DNA of 31,645 bases from a virus: IMG/VR virus record IMGVR_UViG_3300013285_000565, positions 1 through 31,645 of that record; one strand, given 5' to 3'. The translations under genes and the position numbers were made by a program. Below the pieces are notes generated by a model. It ran no database searches. It saw only the letters and a program-made list of their open reading frames with translations, and was not told the origin of the DNA. Within the stretch, counting starts at the first letter, position 1. Each line of letters opens with the position of its first letter. Positions 1 through 7,248 of this stretch are shown here, one piece after another.

Positions 1-95
1 ATGCCTTTAATTAAGTTAGCACGGGCTGTTTCTTCTTTTTCTTTTTGCCTACGCTTTTGTGCTTCAACATAACTAGAATTTGTTTGTCTTATCAT
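1..95 (-). CDS. Start of a gene running off the left edge (function unknown)
   Basis: An ATG on the minus strand overlaps the TGA stop of the FecR-domain gene (ATGA arrangement), and the frame stays open for the 31 codons left in the window. The visible N-terminus begins MIRQTNSSYVEAQKRRQ and is very rich in Lys, Arg, Glu and Gln, so it looks soluble or coiled-coil at first. No signal peptide is seen. The overlap suggests translational coupling and membership of the curli-like operon. FecR-domain genes often have membrane-sensor partners, but nothing visible here supports that. The gene is cut by the window edge, so nothing can be said about function. Confidence 0.6.
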   Translation of the reverse strand, partial: MIRQTNSSYVEAQKRRQKEKEETARANLIKG

Positions 96-1216
96 CTCTG
101 TATCAACGTTATAACTGTTGATCCTCCACTGTTAACACGATTCTTGATGGTATCCATTGCGCCTTGTGTAAAATACATTGTTGTATTTTGAGTAGTAGGC
201 ACAGTTACACTCATCACATTACTGCCGTCATCCCTAACTAGTGTTATCTTTGGTTCTTGTATATCTACAGTTATGCCTGTCAGTGCATTATAATCTGGCA
301 ATAGTTTATTACTAGTTGTATTTAATAAATTTAATTGTGCTTTCATCATACTATCTATAATATCTAATATGTTAGCAAGAAAATTTTGATCAAGAAAATT
401 ACGTGCTAATTTATCTTGGAATACTTCTTTTTGCTGTTCGTCAAGGGCATTAGCAAGTCCTTGTTCTTTTAGAAAGTCCATATCTAATGCATTTTTCATT
501 TCAAGACGAGTATTAGTTTTCTCAGCTTGCTGATTCATTTCTTTAGGAGGAGCAACAATTAACATGTTATTAATAGCACCTTCGCTAAGTTTTAATACAA
601 CAGGCGGACTAGGCGGAGAACTTCTGCTGTCTACTCTGGTTGCTTGGAACGCTTGGTTTAGTATAACTTGCCCAGCATCACTTTCAACAACAATTTCTCC
701 AGTCTTACAATTTGTTTCAATATCGCTAACAGTTCTAGTCATGCGATCACTAGGACAACTAGGCAATAATATAAATGTACTGCGACCTAATTCGTCTACA
801 GTAGCAGTAAAGTCTGTACCACGTACACTAACAGTGGCGCTGGGAGTATTAATACCTACACTTTGCGGATTATTCTTGGCTATCTGTCCACTAGCATATC
901 GTACAGTTCCTAAAGCCATGTTGAGTGCTATCTTGCCAGATCCTTTCTTTGGATCGTATACAAAGTCGTCAATAACTAACTTTGAATTTTCGTTTACTTG
1001 TACTTTGGTTTGATCTTCAAACGTAATGCCAACCTTGCCCTGTGTAGTTCGAATAGAGTCGTTCATTTCCATGCCCGTGCCCTTAGCTCCAGTTAACGTT
1101 TGACTTTTACGTTGTATACTTGGAGCCGCGTTCATCTGTTCAGTTATAGTTCCAATAGCGGCGTAGCCCTGAGACATTGTCAACAGAGCTACGACACATA
1201 TTAAAAACTTAAACAT
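92..1216 (-). CDS. Secreted FecR-domain protein of the curli-like cassette
   Basis: 374 residues. Residues 1-19 form a signal peptide (hydrophobic LICVVALLTMS, then a YA-A cleavage-like site), so the protein is probably periplasmic or exported. Residues about 45-140 match the FecR fold: VGITFEDQTKVQV, then a SGKIALNMALGTVRY core and NTPSATVSVRGTDF. The rest is an alpha-helical region (about 225-300) and a beta-rich C-terminus, neither assigned. In classical systems FecR is an anti-sigma or iron-citrate signalling protein, but stand-alone secreted FecR domains also occur in surface and polysaccharide systems. No ECF sigma factor or TonB receptor is nearby, so an iron-sensing role is not supported. 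It starts two bases past the curlin-like stop without a clear Shine-Dalgarno, which suggests coupling. A co-secreted, anchoring or assembly factor for the curlin-like protein is a plausible inference. Confidence 0.75.
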   Translation of the reverse strand: MFKFLICVVALLTMSQGYAAIGTITEQMNAAPSIQRKSQTLTGAKGTGMEMNDSIRTTQGKVGITFEDQTKVQVNENSKLVIDDFVYDPKKGSGKIALNMALGTVRYASGQIAKNNPQSVGINTPSATVSVRGTDFTATVDELGRSTFILLPSCPSDRMTRTVSDIETNCKTGEIVVESDAGQVILNQAFQATRVDSRSSPPSPPVVLKLSEGAINNMLIVAPPKEMNQQAEKTNTRLEMKNALDMDFLKEQGLANALDEQQKEVFQDKLARNFLDQNFLANILDIIDSMMKAQLNLLNTTSNKLLPDYNALTGITVDIQEPKITLVRDDGSNVMSVTVPTTQNTTMYFTQGAMDTIKNRVNSGGSTVITLIQR

Positions 1217-1217
1217 G

Positions 1218-2156
1218 TTAACGCAATGCTGGTAACATTACACCACTAGCACCCTGTGTGATGCTAATAGTGTTGCTTGCTCCACTAATTTTTACATTAG
1301 CATCTTGAGCAGTACCGTTCTGGTTAATATTAACATTGTTACTAGCACCAGTGATACCCAGATTAGCCATGTTGCTTGTACCAGTTTGATTTACTTGTAC
1401 AGTATTGTTATCGCCAGATAACGAACTACCGCTAGAATATCCGCCAACTGTAACAGTATTCAAACTACCAGTTTGAGTTATACCAAATAAGTTTCCAGTA
1501 CTACTTACATCTATTCCAATGGCATTGCTACCAGTACCTGACTGATCAAGTATTGCTTGGTTTGATCCTCCAGTTCCGCTAAAACTAATATTAGCTGTAT
1601 TGCTACTTCCACGCATCTTTGAATAAACATCATCACTTGGGCCTGCTGTAGTAGCACTTATACTATTGCCGGTACCTGTGACATTAGCTTCAAACTTAGA
1701 ACTGTTGCCAGTTTGTAATACATTAATACTTGTCTTACTTGCATCTGCTTGTGATCCACCTGCATTAACATTGAATATAGCCGACGATCCTGTTACACCA
1801 TTTGTGCCAGTAGAATATGTAATATCAGTAGATATACCACTAGTCACCGATGCCGATATGCCTAGAGATACTGTATTACCAGATCCTACCTGTGTTATAG
1901 CAATGTTAGCACCGTCTGCATTAATTATAGCCGCATCAGTACGATTGCTTGTTAATGCCTTGACGGTATTGCCTGCGCCGTCTTGGGTAATGTTAATTAC
2001 AGCATTACTACCTGTTTGATCAATATAGATACTATTGTCTACAGCATAGCCCAATGTTGGCATTACAGCCAGCATCAGAATTGTGAGTACTTTTCTCGAC
2101 AACTCACCACCGCCTTTTAGACTTTTGTTCATACTTCCAAGACTCGGGTTGAACAT
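1218..2156 (-). CDS. Curlin-repeat (CsgA/CsgB-like) secreted protein
   Basis: 312 residues. An N-terminal basic segment is followed by a hydrophobic signal (VLTILMLAVMPTLGYA) with predicted cleavage before VDNS. The mature part is Asn/Gly/Ser/Thr-rich and built of imperfect curlin repeats of the form (I/V)xQxGxxNxAxI. Examples are YIDQTGSNAVINITQ, ITQVGSGNTVSL, ITQTGSLNTVTV, VNQTGTSNMANL and INQNGTAQDANV. Such repeats form the beta-solenoid of curli amyloid, with stacked Gln and Asn. There are about ten degenerate repeats, against five in E. coli CsgA, so this is a longer variant. It lies directly downstream of CsgG-like and CsgF-like genes and is their likely substrate. Start choice is uncertain: the first ATG has no good Shine-Dalgarno and sits three bases from a hairpin, while the second ATG (2132) also gives a complete signal peptide. 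A tail or capsid-decoration protein with similar repeats is the main alternative. Confidence 0.78.
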   Translation of the reverse strand: MFNPSLGSMNKSLKGGGELSRKVLTILMLAVMPTLGYAVDNSIYIDQTGSNAVINITQDGAGNTVKALTSNRTDAAIINADGANIAITQVGSGNTVSLGISASVTSGISTDITYSTGTNGVTGSSAIFNVNAGGSQADASKTSINVLQTGNSSKFEANVTGTGNSISATTAGPSDDVYSKMRGSSNTANISFSGTGGSNQAILDQSGTGSNAIGIDVSSTGNLFGITQTGSLNTVTVGGYSSGSSLSGDNNTVQVNQTGTSNMANLGITGASNNVNINQNGTAQDANVKISGASNTISITQGASGVMLPALR

Positions 2157-2159
2157 CTT

Positions 2160-2179
2160 GTTTGTAATTGTTTACAAAC
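2160..2179 (-). promoter_or_regulatory. Hairpin abutting the curlin-like start codon
   Basis: Perfect 8-bp inverted repeat GTTTGTAA/TTACAAAC with a 4-base loop, ending three bases before the ATG. It occupies the place where a Shine-Dalgarno should be. A TATAAACT box (2184-2191), 6/8 like the late promoter, lies just upstream, so the hairpin would sit at the very 5' end of such a transcript. It may restrict initiation or protect the mRNA. Confidence 0.55.
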
Positions 2180-2297
2180 GCTTAGTTTATACCCCTCGTC
2201 GCTCCTTGGCCAGTGGCCGTTATTGTTATCACCTCTTACTATTTAAATACATCTACTGCTTAATAATACTCCACTGTTATTTTTTCGTTACTCTCAG

Positions 2298-2331
2298 GTG
2301 TAAAAAAATTTACACTGTTGAAAAATCAACA
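2298..2331 (-). repeat. Two tandem hairpins after csgG
   Basis: Between the CsgG-like stop and the curlin-like gene lie two adjacent perfect inverted repeats. GTGTAAA/TTTACAC (2298-2304 and 2309-2315) and TGTTGA/TCAACA (2316-2321 and 2326-2331) each have a 4-base A/T loop. Read on the minus strand, the loops are U-rich but no T-tract follows, so a simple intrinsic terminator is not clear. An attenuator or mRNA-processing site that sets the csgG:curlin ratio is possible. The rest of the 185-base gap holds a GGCC-act-GGCC motif and a purine-rich stretch, and no convincing gene. Confidence 0.5.
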
Positions 2332-2341
2332 CCTAGTATCA

Positions 2342-3538
2342 CTACTGTTGTTTGTCAAAAATTGTATCCTTCTTGACAAAACCTTTACGCTTTTCAGCAT
2401 CTCTTACTTCTATCCAATCGCCTTCACTCCCGACGATGAATACAGTTGTACCCTTTTTAAACTGCCAGATCTTTGTGCTTTTTTCATCCATTTCTTTATA
2501 AATGAACTGTGCTTCTTTTAATACAACCTCCATTGGCATTTTTAAACCTTGCCCGATAACTGCTGGGTTTAAATTTACTTCTGCGGCGGTACTGGATATG
2601 TTTTCTGTTTTGGTTTCGGGCACGGCTTGCGGTTGAACCACGACATCTTTCTTATCCTCCACTTTTACTTCTTGTTTAATCTCACTACTAATTACAGGAA
2701 CAGGTTTTTGAACTACTGGAGCTTGTAAAACTACTGGAGTTTCTTGTTTGTATTCCCATATACCTTTTTTAGCACCTTCTTTAATTAACTCAACAACTGC
2801 CATTTCCGTGGCGGCTTTAACTGCATACGTTCCTGGTTCGTTAATAGTCAATCCTGCCTCTGCTTCAAATGCCTGTGTGCCTTGATCAAAGAATTTTAAT
2901 GCTGTAGCCGAGTCTGCTGTACTTAGTATTGTTTTCTGTACTGTAACTACTGCTAGTACTTTACCTGTGTTTACGCTAACTGCTCTTAAACTTATTGTAA
3001 CAGTGTCAGTTGACCACTGTGTTTGTTTACCAATACCAAATATACGCATACCAGCACCTCCGCTGGTAGTCGTAGCATCATATCCTACGATGCCTCCTTC
3101 CATAATAATACCTGCAAACTGCATGGGCATTAATGGTTTGGCATTTGCACCTTCATAAGCCTCACGCATTTGTCTTATGATAGTACGTTCCTTTGTGAGA
3201 TTATCAATCCCTACACGCTCAACTACCTCAAACCAGCGGCCTTGGCCAACACCTTGCAATGCTTGTATTAGAAATGTTTCTGCGCCCTGTGTAACTGCTG
3301 TTGATAAGCTGGCTACGTTTGCTTGTGGACGTCTTTGTCCTGTCTTATCTGTAAATCCGTAGACTGCTACGCTGACTGGTTTACCATTCGCTGGTGATGG
3401 AATGTTATCAAATTCTTTTTTGACATTTTCTCTTTGTGTAGTTATAGTTGGATCAGTTTCAGTCAATCCTGTGCTTTGAATGACTGCACACCCGGATAAC
3501 AATGAGACCACTGCAAAAATTAAAATAATCTTTTTCAT
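2342..3538 (-). CDS. csgG: CsgG-like outer-membrane secretion channel with C-terminal SH3-like domain
   Basis: 398 residues. Residues 1-17 form a lipoprotein signal with lipobox LLSGC (Cys17). Residues about 55-260 match CsgG, the nonameric outer-membrane pore that exports curli subunits: PVSVAVYGFTDKTGQ, STAVTQGAETFLIQAL, RWFEVVERVGIDNL, ERTIIRQ, IIMEGGIVGYDATT, GIGKQTQWSTDTVTISLR and VLAVVTVQKTIL. E. coli CsgG ends soon after this domain. Here a Pro/Val/Lys-rich linker (about 270-325) leads to a C-terminal SH3b-like domain (FKKGTTVFIVGSEGDWIEV), which suggests contact with peptidoglycan or a partner. The loop that forms the E. coli constriction (Tyr51, Asn55, Phe56 in mature numbering) reads PQANVASLSTAV, so both aromatics appear lost. 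The gene starts three bases after the CsgF-like stop. Strong family match; the role in a phage is inference. Confidence 0.88.
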   Translation of the reverse strand: MKKIILIFAVVSLLSGCAVIQSTGLTETDPTITTQRENVKKEFDNIPSPANGKPVSVAVYGFTDKTGQRRPQANVASLSTAVTQGAETFLIQALQGVGQGRWFEVVERVGIDNLTKERTIIRQMREAYEGANAKPLMPMQFAGIIMEGGIVGYDATTTSGGAGMRIFGIGKQTQWSTDTVTISLRAVSVNTGKVLAVVTVQKTILSTADSATALKFFDQGTQAFEAEAGLTINEPGTYAVKAATEMAVVELIKEGAKKGIWEYKQETPVVLQAPVVQKPVPVISSEIKQEVKVEDKKDVVVQPQAVPETKTENISSTAAEVNLNPAVIGQGLKMPMEVVLKEAQFIYKEMDEKSTKIWQFKKGTTVFIVGSEGDWIEVRDAEKRKGFVKKDTIFDKQQ

Positions 3539-3541
3539 GAT

Positions 3542-3988
3542 TTATTGGAATTGGAATTGACTCAAAGGAATCACCACCGTTGTTTGATTCCCAGTGACAT
3601 CAGTAACTTGCATAGTAACACTGGTTCCATCTTTTGTCCAGAATATAGTATTACCTTCAAATGATAATGTACCACTATTTGTGCCGCCATTAGCAAACAT
3701 AGCAGTTGCTAAATTTTGGCTAATTTGTGCATAGATACGACTTTCTAAGTTGTTTAAAAATTTAGCAATATTAGTATTGGCCTTGTCTGCTTTAGCTTTA
3801 TCTAATGCGGCTTGTATGTCTTTTTGTACTTGTACTTTGCGTGTGAATTCTTGATTTTCAATCGTTAGGACGTGACTACTGTAACCTACGCCATTAAAGC
3901 TAGGACTTTTAAACTGGTAGTCGCCTATTGGTGCCGCAAGACTATTCAAAGACACCAATAGTAGTAAAACTACTACGATTTTAGACAT
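3542..3988 (-). CDS. csgF: CsgF-like curli nucleation/secretion accessory protein
   Basis: 148 residues. Residues 1-18 are a signal peptide (VVVLLLLVSLNSLAA, cleaved before PIGDY). The mature N-terminus YQFKSPSFNGVGYSS resembles the E. coli CsgF segment FQFRNPNFGG, which inserts into the CsgG pore and forms a second constriction. Residues about 50-95 are helical (QKDIQAALDKAKADKAN, then LESRIYAQISQNL). The C-terminus is beta-rich (GNTIFWTKDGTSVTMQVTDVTGNQTTVVIPLS), as in CsgF. Length fits the family (E. coli 138). It is the first gene behind a perfect TATAAATA late promoter and sits immediately before csgG. CsgE and CsgB-type genes are not visible in the window. Confidence 0.82.
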   Translation of the reverse strand: MSKIVVVLLLLVSLNSLAAPIGDYQFKSPSFNGVGYSSHVLTIENQEFTRKVQVQKDIQAALDKAKADKANTNIAKFLNNLESRIYAQISQNLATAMFANGGTNSGTLSFEGNTIFWTKDGTSVTMQVTDVTGNQTTVVIPLSQFQFQ

Positions 3989-4015
3989 GGATTCGCCCCC
4001 ACTAATTCTTATTAG

Positions 4016-4023
4016 TATTTATA
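4016..4023 (-). promoter_or_regulatory. Late promoter of the curli-like operon
   Basis: Exact T4-type late promoter box TATAAATA on the minus strand, 28 bases before the csgF start. A small CTAAT/ATTAG hairpin and a G-rich stretch (GGGGGCG) precede the ATG. It implies expression with virion genes late in infection. Confidence 0.65.
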
Positions 4024-4050
4024 GGCGAAATTAAAGATTAAAGCTAGTGT

Positions 4051-5661
4051 TTATTCCCTATGATGTTCAGGAGTTTCAGGACCACTAACATTCATATTAG
4101 GATCTCCGATTTCTAAACTAGGGCGTTGTAGATCATCAGGTTCATGACGACTGGGCTTATGTTGGTGATGACCTTTAAAGGTCTTTTGTGGGCTAAATGT
4201 AGATGTTGTTTGATCTTGTACAGTAGGCTGAGTATTTTGTATAGGACTAGCAGTTGTATTATTGGCAGTAGCATCAGCATCTGGAACCGGACCTTTATCT
4301 TTGACAATTTGTGTTAGGCTATGTAGTAACGGACCTTTTTCAAAATAATTACTAGCTTTGTCTTCGCCCTGGAAGTATCTAATAGCTGTTAATACTTCGT
4401 GAGGAGCATTCGCATTACGAATTATAATACTAGGTTTACCGCTACGTGGGCCTAATGTTAGTTCTGCTTCTAAACTTATATTATTTCTAATCAATCGATT
4501 TTCTAACAATGCAAAGCTGTGTTGTGTATAGCCACCGTTTTTAAAACTAATTAATTTTAATGTACGATTTGAAGTTTTATCTTGATTTAAACCTGAACCA
4601 TGACGCATGATTAAATCAGCTAGATGTTCGATGAAAAGTGTAGTTTTTGTAGCACTAGCATTGGCAATTTCAGCATTAATTTTAGAGACAGCTTGTTTAT
4701 AGATAGTGATCCAGAATTTTAAAATATCAGTTTTGCCACGAGTCGGCATATCAAATGTAATGCCTAGTTCTTTAAATAGGCCGTTAGCACTGGCTAACCA
4801 TTTATCAGGGCCGCCTTGCAATCCGCCTGCACCGTGTTGTCCGTAAATGTCGCTATCGGCTTTGAGACTAATATCTACGTTCTTTAATGGACGCCAACCG
4901 CCTGGAGCACTAGCATCTTTGATACGTGCATTAACGTCAGTCTTGCGGCCTTTTTGATCGCTTACTCCATCACTGGTAATTCTAATTTCATCCACTTTGC
5001 CGTTTTTATAAAAATGGTTACTGTATTTTTCTATGTCAGCATCGTTAACATACATGATAGCAGAATGAAACAAATCTTCAACACGTGGCCAGTTTTTTGG
5101 GTTTTTAATAAACATCATACTGCCGCTTGGCAAACGTAAACTAAATTCAATATTATCAGCGATCATGCTGTTTTGATCATGTACCGGATAATGTACTTCT
5201 GTATTGCTTTTAGTAATACAATTCTTTAAAACTTGCTGTACTTCATCAATGCCGATTTTTTCAATTCTATCACTACCACGTTTAATTAGTTTAGCAGTGA
5301 GACTCGCACCTAACACGGCTTCTGCAATGTCACCGCGATTAAATTTGTCTGCGTGTAATAATCCAGTTTCAATGCCGCTTGGACTACCTTCTAAGCCGAA
5401 TACACTTTGATCTGCTTCTATACGTTTAAAGTATAGTACAGTATCTCCGTTACCTACTTTAATAACAGGACTTTTGGCAGGTGCAGTCTTAACCCATTCT
5501 AATTTTTCATCTGGGTTAAAAGTCTTAATCTCTTTTTGTATCTTAGTGACTAAGTCTTTACCCTTGGCAGATCCGTTAGAAACACGAACATGATGCCCGT
5601 ATGTGTATTTGGTATCTCTGGAGAAGATGCTGGCTTCGTTGATAATGTCTAAAATTTGCAT
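4051..5661 (-). CDS. Large protein of unknown function, possible internal head protein
   Basis: 536 residues, no recognised enzymatic domain. The N-terminus MQILDIINEASIF resembles the capsid-targeting sequence of T4 internal proteins (MKTYQEFIAEA). It has an I-x-E prohead-protease-like site at residues 7-9, with the same spacing as two other proteins in this window. Body: mixed alpha/beta with several Asp/Lys-rich stretches. Residues about 455-536 are a low-complexity Thr/Gln/His/Pro tail that looks disordered. Translation would start about two bases after the +1 predicted from the CATAAATA late box, with no Shine-Dalgarno. Late expression and the N-terminus suggest a protein packaged with the DNA, perhaps an enzyme. 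Confidence is high that it is a gene and low for function. Confidence 0.7.
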   Translation of the reverse strand: MQILDIINEASIFSRDTKYTYGHHVRVSNGSAKGKDLVTKIQKEIKTFNPDEKLEWVKTAPAKSPVIKVGNGDTVLYFKRIEADQSVFGLEGSPSGIETGLLHADKFNRGDIAEAVLGASLTAKLIKRGSDRIEKIGIDEVQQVLKNCITKSNTEVHYPVHDQNSMIADNIEFSLRLPSGSMMFIKNPKNWPRVEDLFHSAIMYVNDADIEKYSNHFYKNGKVDEIRITSDGVSDQKGRKTDVNARIKDASAPGGWRPLKNVDISLKADSDIYGQHGAGGLQGGPDKWLASANGLFKELGITFDMPTRGKTDILKFWITIYKQAVSKINAEIANASATKTTLFIEHLADLIMRHGSGLNQDKTSNRTLKLISFKNGGYTQHSFALLENRLIRNNISLEAELTLGPRSGKPSIIIRNANAPHEVLTAIRYFQGEDKASNYFEKGPLLHSLTQIVKDKGPVPDADATANNTTASPIQNTQPTVQDQTTSTFSPQKTFKGHHQHKPSRHEPDDLQRPSLEIGDPNMNVSGPETPEHHRE

Positions 5662-5668
5662 AGTACAA

Positions 5669-5676
5669 TATTTATG
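5669..5676 (-). promoter_or_regulatory. Late promoter box before the 536-residue gene
   Basis: CATAAATA on the minus strand, 8 bases upstream of the ATG and overlapping the end of the bilin reductase gene. With T4-like geometry +1 would fall about two bases before the ATG, giving an almost leaderless mRNA. Confidence 0.5.
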
Positions 5677-6352
5677 CTATATTAGGGAACAGACAATCTT
5701 GTATAAACGTTGTCACATCATCCTCGTTTAAGCCCAAACTAGCCATTACACGCGGTGTATGGGGGTTTTGCTTTTGATTATCGCAGTAGTAATTTTGATT
5801 ATCTGTAGTATTTACTGCGGTATTATTAGTTTCACCCACAGCTTCTAAATAATGCGCTAGTGTATCGCTAGCCATCTGTATAATTTGCTCTAATTCTGTT
5901 TCGTCTTGTACATTACCTGCGGCAACCATGCTAGAACTGAATATATTGGTAGCCCACTCGGGTAATGCCCGTTCCCTACGCCATTCGAGTCTTTTAACGT
6001 AATCGGAGAACCACTCCATCATAGGATGATCAGGATCGCCTGCTTTTGAATAATCATGGAAACAGCCGGTAATTTTATTCTTACCTGCTACAACATCGAA
6101 ACCGTAAATAGGTGCTGGATTGTGTATATGTGGAAAGATGCAACAATGCATCATCCATAGCCCTTTAGTTTCTCGAGCGTCTACAACATCCACATGAGCG
6201 CGGCGGTAACTATCAGAAGTCCATACGCGATTGATCCACCCAGGTTGATTAAAGCGATCCATACCTGGTTCAAATATTTCTGTACCTGTTTCATTGAAAC
6301 TGTCTTCCAGTAGATGTTGTATGGTTATTAATGTATCCCATACTTTACTCAT
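5672..6352 (-). CDS. pcyX: Ferredoxin-dependent bilin reductase, PcyA/PcyX type
   Basis: 226 residues from ATG 6352; a TTG four codons earlier is less likely. The FDBR family reduces biliverdin IXalpha to phycobilins using ferredoxin. The PcyA-type core is clear: MMHCCIFPHIHNPAPIYGFDVVAGKNK. His69 and Asp86 are spaced 17 apart, exactly like PcyA His88 and Asp105. The PcyA catalytic Glu76 position appears as Asp55 (AHVDV). Since that Glu serves 18-vinyl reduction in PcyA, its change fits the viral PcyX subgroup, which I recall makes phycoerythrobilin from biliverdin. The 8-base overlap with the heme oxygenase stop indicates co-translation. No ferredoxin gene is in the window, so host ferredoxin is presumably used. 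Family call strong; PcyX subtype likely but not proven. Confidence 0.83.
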   Translation of the reverse strand: MSKVWDTLITIQHLLEDSFNETGTEIFEPGMDRFNQPGWINRVWTSDSYRRAHVDVVDARETKGLWMMHCCIFPHIHNPAPIYGFDVVAGKNKITGCFHDYSKAGDPDHPMMEWFSDYVKRLEWRRERALPEWATNIFSSSMVAAGNVQDETELEQIIQMASDTLAHYLEAVGETNNTAVNTTDNQNYYCDNQKQNPHTPRVMASLGLNEDDVTTFIQDCLFPNIA

Positions 6353-6899
6353 CTTTGTACTCAACTAGATCTAACATTTCTTTAAAAGTCTGCGTAGCAA
6401 ATTCAAAACATACCACTGCTTCATCGGCCATGTCATCGCTAATGCGTTCACGAATAGCTGTCTTAAGGGTAATAGCATCTTCAAATTGATACATTCGGCC
6501 TGCGCCAGGAACTTTTTTAGAAATCATTTGTCCACCGGCTAAATCACCCATATGACGAACATAGATATGCGCCATAAGTTTTTTAGGATCGTCTTTAATA
6601 CTTAAAATATATTTGATATACTTTTCAGTATTTGTTAGTATATGTGGCTTGCCGTCAGCATCATCATCCCACAGTTCTTCAAAGTCTGCATGTATAGCGG
6701 GTGCTCTGCGAATGTCAGGCAACCCGTGTAATAATAAATGCGGCATTGCACATACTTCTAGTATCTCATAGCAAGGGTGCTGATTTTTCAAAAATGTCGC
6801 ATATAATTTAGGATTAATATCACCCGAGAATAAAATCTTTACGAACTCCTGTCTTTCGGCATTTTTATGTGCCTCGTGTGTTAAGTCACGTAAGCTCAT
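6345..6899 (-). CDS. ho1: Heme oxygenase (biliverdin-forming)
   Basis: 184 residues, the normal size of bacterial HO-1-type enzymes. It splits heme to biliverdin, CO and Fe2+ with ferredoxin or another reductant in the cytoplasm. N-terminal LTHEAHKNAERQEFV matches the proximal-heme helix, with His11 as the heme ligand. MGDLAGGQMI (residues 117-126) matches the distal-helix GDLSGGQ motif that allows heme to bend. The gene is coupled to clpS upstream (ATGA overlap) and to the bilin reductase downstream, so product hand-over of biliverdin is likely. Iron release may also matter for the phage-encoded iron enzymes. Confidence is high. Confidence 0.93.
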   Translation of the reverse strand: MSLRDLTHEAHKNAERQEFVKILFSGDINPKLYATFLKNQHPCYEILEVCAMPHLLLHGLPDIRRAPAIHADFEELWDDDADGKPHILTNTEKYIKYILSIKDDPKKLMAHIYVRHMGDLAGGQMISKKVPGAGRMYQFEDAITLKTAIRERISDDMADEAVVCFEFATQTFKEMLDLVEYKDE

Positions 6900-7198
6900 T
6901 CTTCCTCCAACCGTATTTGTAATGGAAATCCATTTGCACGGGCTACTGTTGTCGCTTCTACTGCTTTAGCTTCGGCGATTTCAAAACTGTATACACCTGC
7001 GATACCGCTTCCAGTTTCGTGAACAGTAATCATAATGTCTCGAGCTGTAACATCTGTGTGATGGAAAATTTCAATTAGTATACCTACAACAAAATCCATC
7101 GGCGTGGCTTCGTCATTCAAAAGAATAACTTTCCATCGTTTGGGCTCTGTCACAGTTACGTTGATCTTTTCATCTAATTGGATATCTGTTCCTGCCAT
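6896..7198 (-). CDS. clpS: ClpS, N-degron adaptor of ClpAP
   Basis: 100 residues, typical length. ClpS binds N-terminal Leu/Phe/Tyr/Trp residues of substrates and hands them to ClpA. The conserved core is present: WKVILLNDEATPMDFVVGIL and IMITVHETGSGIAGVYSFEIAE. Asn28, Asp29 and His60 correspond to the E. coli Asn34, Asp35 and His66 that grip the alpha-amino group. The N-terminal 20 residues needed to regulate ClpA are present. The stop overlaps the heme oxygenase start. A phage ClpS may redirect host ClpAP toward or away from N-degron substrates; that effect is inference. Confidence 0.92.
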   Translation of the reverse strand: MAGTDIQLDEKINVTVTEPKRWKVILLNDEATPMDFVVGILIEIFHHTDVTARDIMITVHETGSGIAGVYSFEIAEAKAVEATTVARANGFPLQIRLEEE

Positions 7199-7218
7199 CT
7201 TATACTCTCTTTCAAAGT

Positions 7219-7238
7219 TGGGGAAGTTTCCTTCCCCA
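7219..7238 (-). promoter_or_regulatory. Hairpin with GAAA loop between hsp20 and clpS
   Basis: Perfect 8-bp inverted repeat TGGGGAAG/CTTCCCCA. On the minus strand the loop is the GNRA tetraloop GAAA. No T-tract follows (ACTTTGAAAG), so read-through is expected. It may be an mRNA-stabilising or processing hairpin in the chaperone/bilin transcript. Confidence 0.55.
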
Positions 7239-7248
7239 TTGTATTTAA

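Noticed and set aside
564-1013. Plus-strand open frames opposite the FecR and curlin-like genes
   Set aside because: They are shadows of genes with signal peptides and recognisable domains; no start signals on the plus strand.
92-1216. Iron-citrate (FecIR-type) signalling by the FecR-domain protein
   Set aside because: No ECF sigma factor, TonB receptor or inner-membrane FecR topology is present; the protein has a plain signal peptide and sits in a curli-like operon.
5672-6364. Bilin reductase as PebS of cyanophages
   Set aside because: The segment around the His/Asp pair follows PcyA rather than PebS as I remember them, and the neighbourhood is not that of a cyanophage (no psbA or other photosynthesis genes in the window).
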